From: Opisthorchis felineus
Lineage: Eukaryota > Platyhelminthes > Trematoda > Opisthorchiida > Opisthorchiidae
NCBI GenBank assembly: GCA_004794785.1
Contig: SJOL01006423.1
Span: forward strand, 959,998 to 1,023,997
Length of the DNA stretch: 64,000 bases
Direction of reading: 5' to 3'
Shown: piece by piece, positions 25,901 through 37,095 of the stretch
Layout of the letters: the number at the start of each line of letters is the position of its first letter
Numbering within the stretch: position 1 is the stretch's first letter
Made by a program: the position numbers and the translations under genes
Notes under the pieces: generated by a model
The model's input: the letters and a program-made list of their open reading frames with translations, nothing else
Told to the model about the DNA's origin: nothing
Database searches by the model: none

Positions 25901-28900
25901 TGATCCAACCAGATACACGTCAAAGAAAATTTTGACGAGTTAAAAGCAGGACCTGTATCTGTTACCTCCAACCGATCGACTATTACCTCACAACAAGAAA
26001 TATTTTACTGGTTGCCTGTTGATGTGTCTACAGCAATCGTTGCAGTACATGCATGTCCAAATTACACAAAGGTAGGAAAAGGTCTTTGGGTGGGCTACAG
26101 TCATGTTCAAGATGGAGGTAACTTAGCTATGTCCTCCCCACTGATTCGAATCAGAGAAAATCTTGGTCTGCTTGCAGCTATTGGTGCATCACAGTCCACT
26201 GAACAATGACAAAACTTTGGATTCACAGAACCACCAAACATCGAAAAACTTACACGATTATGAGTGCACTACGGACAATGCATACTTCTCCAGAATATTA
26301 CGTTGCGACCACCCGTCACGCATGTGAGGCATGGTATCTTTAAAATTGCAGTCAGCAGACGTGGCCTGGAGTCTTATCGAGGATAAGACGAAAGTTTGTG
26401 GCAGTACGAAGAATAATACCGGACATCCAAATAGGTGCCCCCGCATGATGTTGCTGCACCTTCTCTTGGTTGACTAATTGTCTCGTGTACATTCAGTCCT
26501 GACAGTGCGTTGGCATAGACACATTTGGTGCATTGTGACCCACTGATCAACTTGATCAACAAGGTAGTGAGAACAACAACGTTGTGGGATTGTACATTTC
26601 CTGCACTCCGTTCGACCGAAGAACATATAAGCCAGTGGGAAGGACACAATACAGTGCAGTTGATGCCATTTGTGTTGGTCCGCAACAATGTGCCCAATAA
26701 ATAAAGCCAACGCAGTCTCAGAGTATCCCGTAAGTTTTTCGGAGCGCGGAGGACAGGCCCAAAATGACTCATCAATATGACTTGAAGGGATTTCAGTCTC
26801 TGTGGTTGTGGGTGTCTTGCTAAGTCCTGGAACCATTAGTTGACTTCGACTCTGTTCCCAAAGTCGACTAGAGACCTGGTGATCGATTATTCTGCCCTGG
26901 ATTCGATCAGACCGGGTTTATGGTCTGCTGCGACGGTACAGATTTTTCTGGGCATGTGCCGTGTTACTCGCATCTATCGTTGGACTGACAAATGCAACGA
27001 GTCGTAGATAAAACTGGCGCCGACATTTTGACCGGTGGTATTGGAATAGCCCGTGTACATATCTTCGTCCAGAAATGTGCTGCATTACGTTTGGTGCAGG
27101 GATACGCTTGGTGTTCGTTTAAATAGGCTGAAATCATTATCAACAGTACTGTGAGTAAGGCTTTCGGTGTATCATTCGAAGTGTGGTGTTTTTCAATGAA
27201 GTGATCAGGGCTGTTACTTGGACGAACAATTCACTTTCCTCCACGGGTGTAAACCTGTTTAGCTGTGAGTAACAAAGTAAGAACTAAGGTGTATTTATGC
27301 TGTAATGGACAGAAACTAGTAAAGTTTAGATATTGTCTAGTTTACGTAGGTCTCAGATATGCAGAGTGGAACAATAGCACCGGCATTGCTGGCGATTAAA
27401 ATTTCTAAAAAAGGAAGTTCGCTGTTTTGCTCAAATTCCCAGGTGAATAAAATGTTTCTGTGGAGAGCACTAAAACAGATAGCAGGCGTTCCACCTGTTT
27501 TTCACTGTTCATGATGAGTAAAATATCACCTAAATATCTATTATTCAATATTACTTCCCGACTGCTCAAGTTTCGTCATAGAATTTTCGGCTAGGTTATA
27601 CCTCAAGAGTCTAGCTACAGCAACACTAGTATCCTGCTCATAGCCGGTTCCCTGGAAATAAAATGTGACGTTCTAAGTACATTACGAATAGGGCTGAGAA
27701 GTTTGAAAGACCCGGATGAGATTCCGTATAATCGCCTAAAACTCCACTGTCTCAACAAGCTTGACGGTAGCAAAAAGTGACTGCGCATGGTTTGCTAAGT
27801 GACATCGATTTGTCTTAGGTAGGATGAGAGTCCACTAGTGCCTAGTGAGAACTGTGAGCATTTTTCTGGCAGGTTCAAGAATATCAGCCAGCTGTTTAGC
27901 TGAATCCTTCACGGCTGAAGTTAGGCGGATGGATGGCTTTATAAACCTTCAGGAGTTTATGTTGCTGGGGTGCGTGTGAACTTATAGGCGTAAGCATAAG
28001 TAACTCACTCCTGCAGATAAACCTGTGTAATAAATGAACCTGTAACTCACGATCAGTTTGTCTGTCCACCAATAGTTAGCACGTTGTTGGGTTGTTTACG
28101 GGCTATAAGGTTGGACGTATTGACTAAAACTGTGCAGATTTTGGACACGTACTCGGCTTCTTTTAAGACAGTAGCGCCGGATCTTTTTTCAGGCCCCAAT
28201 GCTATTGTGGTTCTTCTGTATCCTCTTTAAGACTTTTTGTGTTCTGTTGATTCAGCACATTTTTCGCATGCCGGAGAGAACTACAAACGATTACCGAGGT
28301 AAGTTCGTTTCGCTTAGGATCAATTTTCATTCCGTGGGTCTGTCAAATAAATGTTCGAAACGGGCTTCTGTGGTGGTACGGCCAATTCTTCTGGATGGGA
28401 TTTCAAAATCAGGTCCTGATGGTAGTACTCCTAAGTGAATGTGACTTAGGTTAGAATCTGAGATGCTTTTTACATGATCACCCTTGTCGGAACGGACAGT
28501 CACTCACGGGTTCAACGTTCCCAGAGTTTTCCGAAAGTTTCCTACAGGTCTCCGGATGTGCGGTTGATTATGTAACTGACTGGTAGATTTAATTAGAAAC
28601 GACTGTTATCCAGAATTTGCACAAATGTCCCTGTGTTTATATCTTATGAAAAGGTTTTGCTTTCGACTCATCAGTATGAGAAGTGCAAACGTTCCAGATT
28701 TTCTACGATCACTCGTAATTCAATGCATCAAATGCGTTTGTAGAAACTACATGGAAGGGGCTGCTTGGAATACGTTCACCATAAAGAGTGGTGTGGCAAT
28801 TTTCTAGTGCAACGTCGCAGCGACCATGTGTCAAGCAATCCGAATCTCGTGTCGTCGTGCCGAGGAGTCTCCTCCTGAAGACTAAGGCATTGTGATTCCT

Positions 28901-31900
28901 TGATGGATTTGATTAGGGCATTTATATAAGTTTAAATCAACGTGGCCAGTCAGCAAAACGAAGACAGTCTCAGAGTGACCTTATCCTCCGCGCTCAAAAA
29001 GTAGTGTTACTCGGACACAGGTCTGCCTGTTTTAAACTTGTTTAAAACCTGTGAGTGATTCCAGTCTCAACCTCATCTGAGATTACATCCCTCTCTAGGA
29101 TGCACTTTCAGAAGAGTTCACAATATTTACTGGTTTCACGTTTTCTGTACTCATGTGGTAAACTTTTATTCGTATCCATTTCGTTCAAATTGGATAATAC
29201 ACATATTCAGTACTCTTGAATAACCGCGGTCCTCACATACTAGCGCCAATTGGTGACCCTGCGTAATCGTTTCAAGCTCCCCTCAGGTAGATCATTAGAG
29301 CAGCTGTTTTTTCGAGTACTATTATTATTATATGAGATACCACAAGAGGTATTCCAATAAAATAGGAAGAACAATGATTATTGCTGAGTACTCGAGGACT
29401 GTCAAGTTAGCGTGCGTTGCTTCATCCAACTCTTTAGCTGCATCACCCTCACACGGTAATCTAACCGTGGATCGTTCTAGCAGGGCATGCTGTATTTTTC
29501 TTCAGAAGATCAATCAAGCGAAGTAAATAAAGTCTATCAGACTGATGGGCTAGTGTCTCATCTGTGCGCCGAAGTGACAGTGACTGATAATCTGAGTCAA
29601 TGGAATGGAGCACTCTCTCTATCCTTGACAAGAAAACCATCGATTGGGGGAACGCAGAAGCCTGTTTTTTGTTTCTTGGATTTTTACTTCCTCTATCGGA
29701 ACTAAGATGAAAAAAATCCGGGTTCCGAACTTGTCTCCTGAATGAAAATGTTTCTTCCTGAAGATCTCTTCGGGAGCAACCTATTGTCCAACTAGAAATT
29801 CGAAAAGTTCTACACTTTCTACTTCTCAATGTAAAACCATCGGGAGTGCGCGTTTTACCAATCTTAGGGAGGCACTCGTTTCAATAAACCTTAGTCCACT
29901 CAGATACAGTGGCTAATCAGCACTAAGGACAGCGGCGCCCTTTCTTCCCTTATGCTGGTTAAGTCTTGAGACTGTGTCTGGATATTGGTTTCAACATAAA
30001 AGTGTGACAAACTGGCATATTTCTCCAGGCATTCTGCCAAAAAGCAGACGCTCTTTATGGTCATTGGAATCAGGTGCTGGCAATGTGAAATTAGACACAA
30101 CAGAACAAACATAAACTTGCAGTTAGCTAAGATTTTCTCAAAATGTCTACATAATACATAAAAGGGGTGTGAAAAAACCAAAGAGTCTCAACTACTGATG
30201 ACAAAGCGAACTAGTGGGCTTTCAGAAAATTTAGGCAACTGGGTTCACAGCAAACCACTAAAACTCCCAAAAGAGCAGTAAACATGAATGAGATGCACTC
30301 GAGGCTGAGGAATCTTTCAATCCGGTCGGATCAAGCAACCAGAATCATTGCGCATGGATACTCTCACTGGTGATGTCTCAGCAGGAGAAAGTACATGCAC
30401 AATTCGCTAAGCATCACTCGATACGGGGTGTAGGGAATAGTTAGCACGAAATAGGGGAGCAACTTATGTGTGACAGATTTCAGTTCATCGTCAGCGTTTC
30501 AACAAGGAACTTTGCAACTATTCCAGTGACCTTATGGTTAGGGCTTTAAGCGGACGAACTTACTTGAGAATATGATTTATTTGAAAACCAGCAAAGAAAA
30601 CGAAGAGCAACGGGTTTCATGACCAAAATATATTCTTTCTTTATCTGGTTTGGATATTCGACAGAATTATAGGCAATCCGGCAATACAGGTTAAAGATAA
30701 TTAGGTGTGTGTGTGCAAAACACCTTATAAGGAAATCCAGTCGTTTGAGGTGGGTTAATTTCCATAGAATGGAATTTTTAAAACATAAGCATCTTGAACT
30801 CTCAAGGTGAACATCATTGAGTAAGGCTTGTGATCTGTTTTTTTAAACAGAGATGAACAGTTATACTGGATCTGAACGTTTTGATTACTTAGTGCTTGAA
30901 GAGGAGATTTTTTATGGTTGAGGTGCTTAATTTTACCACAGAAGTGCATGGAATGAACAGGTGGAATCCTTACCAGGCAGTGAGTGAAAGTACTGTTTGT
31001 GAAGAGCGTACAGAGTAAGCAGATTAGGTTGGGTCCATAAAACCACGTGAGATGTGCTAAGCTATATATCTTCACACCTTGTGGCAGCTCAATAAGTTCG
31101 ACTCCCAAACGACTGACAGTATTTTCCTCCTCCTGCGATCTCGATCCGAATGATTTCCAATCCTCTCCTTTGAGTATTTCTCCAACTAGACAGCATTGAG
31201 TGAAATCCTTAGTAACTTTTATTCCATTCTGTTGCATCGTTATCGCGACGTGAATACCATGCTGGAATTTAGAACATACGTTATATCATAAAACGATTGA
31301 TATATGGTATTCCGAAAGCCACATTAAGCCAGAGAATTCCAAAACTAATGTGGCAACGAGCTTAATTTTTGAATTTAAAGCACCAAACACCATACCATAT
31401 CAAATGTAGCATTCAGGCATTCATTTACTGTGCACAACCGGAATGGGTGATACTAGTTTCATCGTTTATATTCAAAATTCACGTGATATGTTTATTTGAC
31501 CTACGAAAGCCCGTTCCAAAACGAAGCAGTAATTTTATTACTTCGTAGTTTATACCCGAAAGAAGTCGTGGTTGCTTTTGGTACACATCGCAACGAGATG
31601 ATGGAAAGAACTTCAGATAGAGATATCTATAAAGGTAGCCACCTCTGAAATGTCAAAAAAGCGTTTGCATAAATAAACCATATTTCCTGGTAGATCTATA
31701 GATTAGAGGAATCCGCGTGACGACGCGCTACATGAATGATACGAAACCCTGATTTTCGTGTAACATTGCTTATTTAACACAGTTCACTTTCGTTTAAGAC
31801 GCAAGCCCGTTCAGTAGCGTTATCACACTGCTTGCACAGTTCACTGGAATCAGTTCTACTGAACCATTCACCAGACAGACTACAATACGAGATCCAGTAC

Positions 31901-34450
31901 ATTGTATCCTCATAGCCTGGCTCTTGATGTCTTATCTGAAACAGAATTACTCATACGTAAATCTGGGGCAAAGGTAGCTGTTGGCTGTGCTCTGGTCCTA
32001 TCGTAAACTGCCACCACATGGATAGGGCTGTTTTCATATGCCTGAAGTGACTCCCCACGCCATGAGAAATGGATAATCATCTTTCAGGAGTGTGCTTGCA
32101 ACCAGTGTATTATCATCATAGAGTCGAGACAATGGCGCTTGAAGTCCCAGTCCCCTTACTTATTAGTGAACAAAACTGACGGTCAGGAGCACCACAGATT
32201 ACTCACACTTGATATCTCGACATTTCCATTCGCCTGCACAACTGTTCGATGACTTTAAAAATAACCAAGACTACTGACGTTTAAGTGCTGCTCTGCACTG
32301 CTCTTCACCGGCGACCCCAGAGTCTACAGGGAGCAAATTTTGCTGCGGTGAATCTGTTAATGTTCACATTCGGTAGCATATTTATGAATGTTTTACGGCC
32401 ATACCGACAAAATGCTGGTGGCTTCCGGTTGTGAGGGTCTCAAAGCTCTCTCTCTCAAGAACGAACGCATCATTTAAAGCGAAGTATGGTGGAGACGCAA
32501 AACAAATCAACAAAAGGATAAGAATATTCAAACGATTATTACAGCAATGAAAATGAGTTATCCGGTTTCAAGCGAGGATGAACTTCCCACAAACTACTTC
32601 GTCCTTCCGGCGGTTACTCACTTCTCTGCAAATGATCACATTTCCTCACATTTTCAACGTTAGACAAGAAGCAACGCCTTCTTATCTGTCAAGCCACACC
32701 CAACGACAAAAGGTTCTTTTCTCCCCTGCTAAGCAATAAATACAAACTTCTTTCCTAATTCTGTTGGAGTGTTTGATTGCGCGCGGACACAAAAGCTTTT
32801 CACACTTCAACACGCAAAACCGATGATTAATTGCGCATCATCTCAAGTTGCATGCCCAAAGCTAGTATTGGATTCCCCATGTTTGTGGCCATATTAATCT
32901 TGCCCAAGTGGGTTTAAAAGGTTTCATCCCCTCCGTAGTGTGAAGCCACGCTGGTTTCGAGACGATTAACACCATGACCTAAGTTACTGTAAATAATCTG
33001 CTCGTTAAAACCACTTTATGAACGTGTCATTCCAATAAAGTGGGATAACTAACCGTTTGGGGGTGACAAAGTGAGGTTTCACTTCATATCAGAATATCCT
33101 GTTCAACATATCCTATTCGTCACCATGTTGAAAGTAAACAAAACGCAGTTATAACACCTACGTGAATGCCTTTGGCTTCTTGAGGGTTTGGATGAGTTTC
33201 AATGAGTTCAAGATTCAAATTTACCTCTGTTTTGATGAAGGCTTACTGCCAGCCTCTCACAACTTCACTCCGCTGTAAGTCTGTCAACTAGTCGCAGCGC
33301 CAGAACTTCATTAGATTAATCACCTTGAATGAATACAAAAGCGCACTTACTCCTAATAAGTCACCTACTTGTGTATTCAGTCTGTATGAAAGCATGATTC
33401 AAACAGGCTTTGGATCAATTCGTAGTGTTAAAGCTTTTCAGCAGAATTTGAGATTTGAACAATGCCTAGGGCATCAGTTCCTATGATATTCAGAAGTTGT
33501 CACCCGTCAGTGGCTCTGAAAGCTAGATAAAAATTGCCTGCAATTCAGGAACTACGAAAGAATTGAAACAGGGTGGACAATAATGAGTTTCCGAGTTTAA
33601 TGCTATATTTTTTGATGCATTTGGCGAAAAAAAAGATCACGAGAAAGGTTCTTCACAGCGTTTTCCCTCGAATGCATCGCTTCTTTAACCAGTTATAAAA
33701 ACCCATCTGTCCTCTCATCAGAGCTCTCTTTTGTGGTTGAAAACAGAATTTGGTCACGTCCATCTTTTCTGCCAATGAACTGGAAGCAGACGATATTCTC
33801 TCAAACTAGTCTGGCCTGTTCGAGCTAAACCGGTGTATTTTACGGATTCTGATTTTTGCAAACAGATTTCGAATACTCATCCTTTGTGTTGTGACCTGGT
33901 GGTTTTAATCCTGCAGCCCACGTCAGCTGATGCTGAAAAGCCTAAAAAATAATGTACTGTCTGATCTTCGTTAATGATTTTCACTAGTGTGCTGTCTGTG
34001 AATCTGTAGGACTATATGAACTCGTGACCTTCCGTTTAGTGGTTGGACGTTAGTCTGTTTAGCATGAATTGTAGATAAACAGTGTAATTCACAATACAAC
34101 CGGTTGCAGCGATATTCATTTGGCTATGCCCATCTGGATTACAAAATTCCTCAAATAGGTCAGTTACTTTGAGTAAGCTATGGGCTTCGCTAGCCGGTCG
34201 TGGTAGGTTCTTTTGTAATTAGTGAGGTTGTATAGCAAGTATAAGTGGTCGGATCCAGGTGACTGATCTTGGGACGCTAACTTTCAAGTCTGAGGGTCAC
34301 CAGGACGGATCCAATGAACTTTAACTCGTTCCTCATAATCCCATGCAGATGCAAAATTTCCATGCACTTATTGCAGCTGTGTCCTCCAATATGACTTTGA
34401 TCAGTTCTGGCGAATTACCGTGCCGTGGTCCCTCAGAACTCTTTGAAAAA
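22956..34450. other. Long non-coding stretch
   Basis: About 11.5 kb with no recognised gene. Several frames of 90-160 codons occur: 23965-24261 plus, 26374-26836 minus in two overlapping frames, and 30755-31237 minus. None has a domain that I can defend. A short ACAT-rich run lies at about 24524-24541. The region may be intergenic or intronic. Confidence 0.35.
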
Positions 34451-34725
34451 TGTTATCCTATAACGTATTACACTACTCATAAGGTTGCTGAAATATCTTC
34501 GACAGCCTACGACCTGTTTCGCCCTTCTTGGTGCTCATCAAGTAGGGACAGTCTCCAAGTATCTTTCAACCTTGCGTTCTACTTGAACCCAAATTGCAAG
34601 AAGTTGTATACCAATTTGGTTTTGTTGGGAGACTCACCTTGAACCCAGATGAATCTCTCGTTTGTATGACGTTTTTAAGCAAATGAATGTGCTGCACCAG
34701 GCCCCCTCATGTTATCCTATAGCGT
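34451..34725 (-). repeat. Family B retroposed repeat, bounded by 16-bp target-site duplication
   Basis: A 243-bp element (34467-34709) is flanked by TGTTATCCTATAACGT (34451-34466) and TGTTATCCTATAGCGT (34710-34725), which differ at one base. Read on the minus strand it starts CATGAGGGGGCCTGGTGCAG. It carries CAAATTGGTATACA, TTTGGGTTCAAGTAGAACGC, CTTGATGAGCACCAAGAAGG, GCGAAACAGGTCGTAGGCTG and TCGAAGATATTTCAGCAACC, and ends CTTATGAGTAGTGTAAT. Target duplications of this length are typical of LINE-type reverse transcription, so family B moves by retroposition. No coding capacity is visible. This copy best defines the family's ends. Confidence 0.8.
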
Positions 34726-35589
34726 TCATGTAATTGGCTCGTAATTCATCAATAGATAGCCGCGATGAGTCGAATGTGAGTATAGTCAGACAAGATTCGG
34801 TGATGTAAGTGCCGCTGGATATCCCTACTTGACAGTTTCAGATAATTCAGCATCTTCATCCGCCGCATCATTAGGGAAAGGGGATATTGCTTGAGGAAGG
34901 TTTTGCTCCCCATAGTCGTGAGACCTGTACAAAAAGGAGTTAGCAATAGGTTGACCGGACGTACAATGTCCGATCACAATGTCAGGACCTTATTAGCAGA
35001 CAATTTTGCTGAAATGCGGTCAACAGGGCTTCACTGATGGCCAGGGTTTTCAAAATCTGCACATAACAGTACCAAAACAACATCTTCAGATATACACTAC
35101 TCCTGTGAAAAGCTTCTTCTGAAGACATTGGTACAACACAAGAACAATAGGTTCTTCAATTAGGATTGAACGACCATCAGCCAGACCCAATGCAGATAGT
35201 TCTACGTGTCCCCAAGAGGCCAAGTGTTTTCCAAATTCTGCGATTAGGAAAACACGCACAAGAGGCTTCGCAGTATTTCGATACAGGTACGCATGTGAAC
35301 AACTTCGATAAAATGATGTTCGATGAAAGTGTCGTGGAAACTCGAAATATGACTACTACTTCCTGCAAGGATTGACCAAAACGGCTACTCCTGGGTGGGC
35401 CAAAGTGTTAATGGGGACCTCAAGGAACTAATTAAAAGCAGTCCATTTTGAGAAGTACTCCCTTCAAAGCACAAGACTGAAGGTTGCCTCTGGGGCCCGC
35501 ACATAACAGCCGGACACACTATAATGTTTGGCTCAAATAGACATTCTGCTGAATTCAGGAACTATTAGGGGATATTCTGTCAGGCATCA
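34726..35589. other. Non-coding stretch between family B and the RTE element
   Basis: No recognised gene. Frames at 35166-35375 are short and overlap on both strands. The first bases downstream of the RTE 3' tail (below about 35590) look like ordinary flanking DNA. Confidence 0.35.
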
Positions 35590-35760
35590 TAATCATCATC
35601 GTCAAGAGCATGGCATCAGTGTTCAACATTCATTCTTTGCTGCCGTACAACCATGATTTATTTCAAAGCCTTACTGTGAAGAAAAGAATAAAATTGGACG
35701 GAGAAGGGAATTAGTGCTAGCTTACTATAATCATTCCGAGGTTCCTACACCTCAAGACAC

Positions 35761-36696
35761 TCATTCAGGCAATCTCAATAGAAACTGACAACAAGAACGC
35801 CACTGACATCTATTAGCAGCCGTTTCTTGAAGCGTCTCCAACCAGGCGCAGTGAGGATCACGTGGTCCCCATCCTGGAAGGCGAGTAGCAACGACAGCAC
35901 CCAAGCGTTTCGTAATCTCCTTCATATCCCTCTGCCAGGTCAAGGGTTGGCCACCTCTCTGCTCCTGCCACTCTGAATTGGGCATGGAAAACAGCACTCT
36001 CTCCGGCAAACGATGGTTAGGCATGCGCAACACATGTCCCAACCAAAGCATCTTCTGGTGCTGGACACATTCTTCAATGGAAGTCCCCGTTGCACAACCG
36101 GGAACTCGCTTTCTAATTACCTCGTTACGGATACGCCGAGACCATCCAACACGAGCTATGGTTCTGAGACAACGATTATCAAACACCTGAAGACGTCTCA
36201 ATTCCGCTGCTCGAACAGGCCAAGTCTCACAGCCATAAAGCAAAACAGCCCGCACTGTAGCTTTATACACACGTCCCTTGAAATTCAGGGATATACCGCT
36301 TTGACGCCATAGGTGTCTCAAATTAGCAAACGCGACCCGGGCCTTACAGACTCGTGCATTGACCTCGTCTGTCACACTAAAATCAGAACTAATACAACTT
36401 CCCAGATACGTAAAACGCTCCACAACTTCCAATGCCTCTCCCTGGATTGTAAGTGGCGTGTTCAGTGACTGCATGTCCAGCAGCATGACCTTACACTTTG
36501 TGGGTGCAAAGTCCATACCAAAAGACGTAATGACTTTGGTCAGTTCATGCAAAAACACCCGCGTCTCCTCCTCTTCGAAGACGAGAACGATGTCGACTGC
36601 ATATTTGAGATCGACAAGGTTTTCGCCAGCAACTATTTGAGTATCAGGGTTTTGAAGACCTTCCAGCGTTTGTCTCATTATCTCATCGCTTACCAT
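35761..36696 (-). pseudogene. RTE reverse transcriptase motif C, thumb and C-terminal domain
   Basis: An open frame of 311 residues. It begins inside RT motif B/C (DEIMRQTLEGL). The catalytic box at residues 32-35 reads YAVD instead of YADD. The first catalytic aspartate, codon 36595-36597, is valine (GTC for GAC), which should abolish polymerase activity. Then follow FEEEE, a thumb-like segment with YLGSCISSDFSVTDEVNARV, LLYGCETWPV, and a C-terminal part with FDNRCLRTIARVGW, WLGHVLRMPNHRLPERVLF and RGGQPLTWQRDMKEITKRLG. It is out of phase with the preceding endonuclease/RT frame. The terminal stop is followed by the 3' UTR. Confidence 0.9.
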
Positions 36697-37095
36697 AGTA
36701 AATAGGAATGGATACAGTAGACACCCCTGACGGACACTACTTCGTGTAGGGAAGCCTATGGAGAGCTCTCCGTATACTCACACGTTCGGAAGTCTGAGAA
36801 TACAATGGACGTATTATGTTCATCCAAAAACACCTGCGCCTTCTCCTCCTCTTCGAAGATATCGTCTGGAATTTCCAGTTCGACAAGGTCTTCGTCACAG
36901 GGCATTTCAACACCGTGGTTTGGGAGACCCTCCAGCGTTCGTCTCATTATTTCATCGATCACGAAACTGAATAGAAATGGAGAGAGTGTGTAACCCTGAC
37001 AGACACCGCTTTGTGTTCGGAAACTTTTGGAGAGCTCTCCCTATACTCTCACGCCCAGAATCCTGAGAATACAAAGAACGTATTATGTTCAAAAA
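36640..37095 (-). repeat. Diverged internal duplication of the RTE RT motif B-C segment
   Basis: Two paralogous stretches lie in the same orientation, about 270 bp apart: roughly 36640-36820 and 36910-37095. Each encodes NIIR(S/P)LYSQ, then RRAL or GRAL, then (S/G)V(R/C)QG, PFLF, DEIMR(Q/R)TLEGL. Between them the upstream segment continues through DLVELE and a PDDI box to FEEEEKAQVFLDE (about 36830), then jumps back to NIIRPLYSQ. Substitutions and indels separate the two copies, so this is not a recent perfect tandem duplication. The upstream segment keeps DD in its catalytic box but lacks the following VLV residues. The downstream segment has YAVD. Neither is functional. Confidence 0.85.

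Noticed and set aside
26374..26836. Two overlapping minus frames with a LVDQVDQWV...CQRT segment that recalls the zinc-binding end of Ty3/gypsy integrases
   Set aside because: The expected HH and CxxC residues are not in place and no neighbouring RT, RNase H or LTR was seen. Too weak to annotate without a search.
30755..31237. 160-codon minus frame
   Set aside because: No domain, no homologous copy in the window and no clear splice context. In AT-rich non-coding DNA this length can arise by chance.
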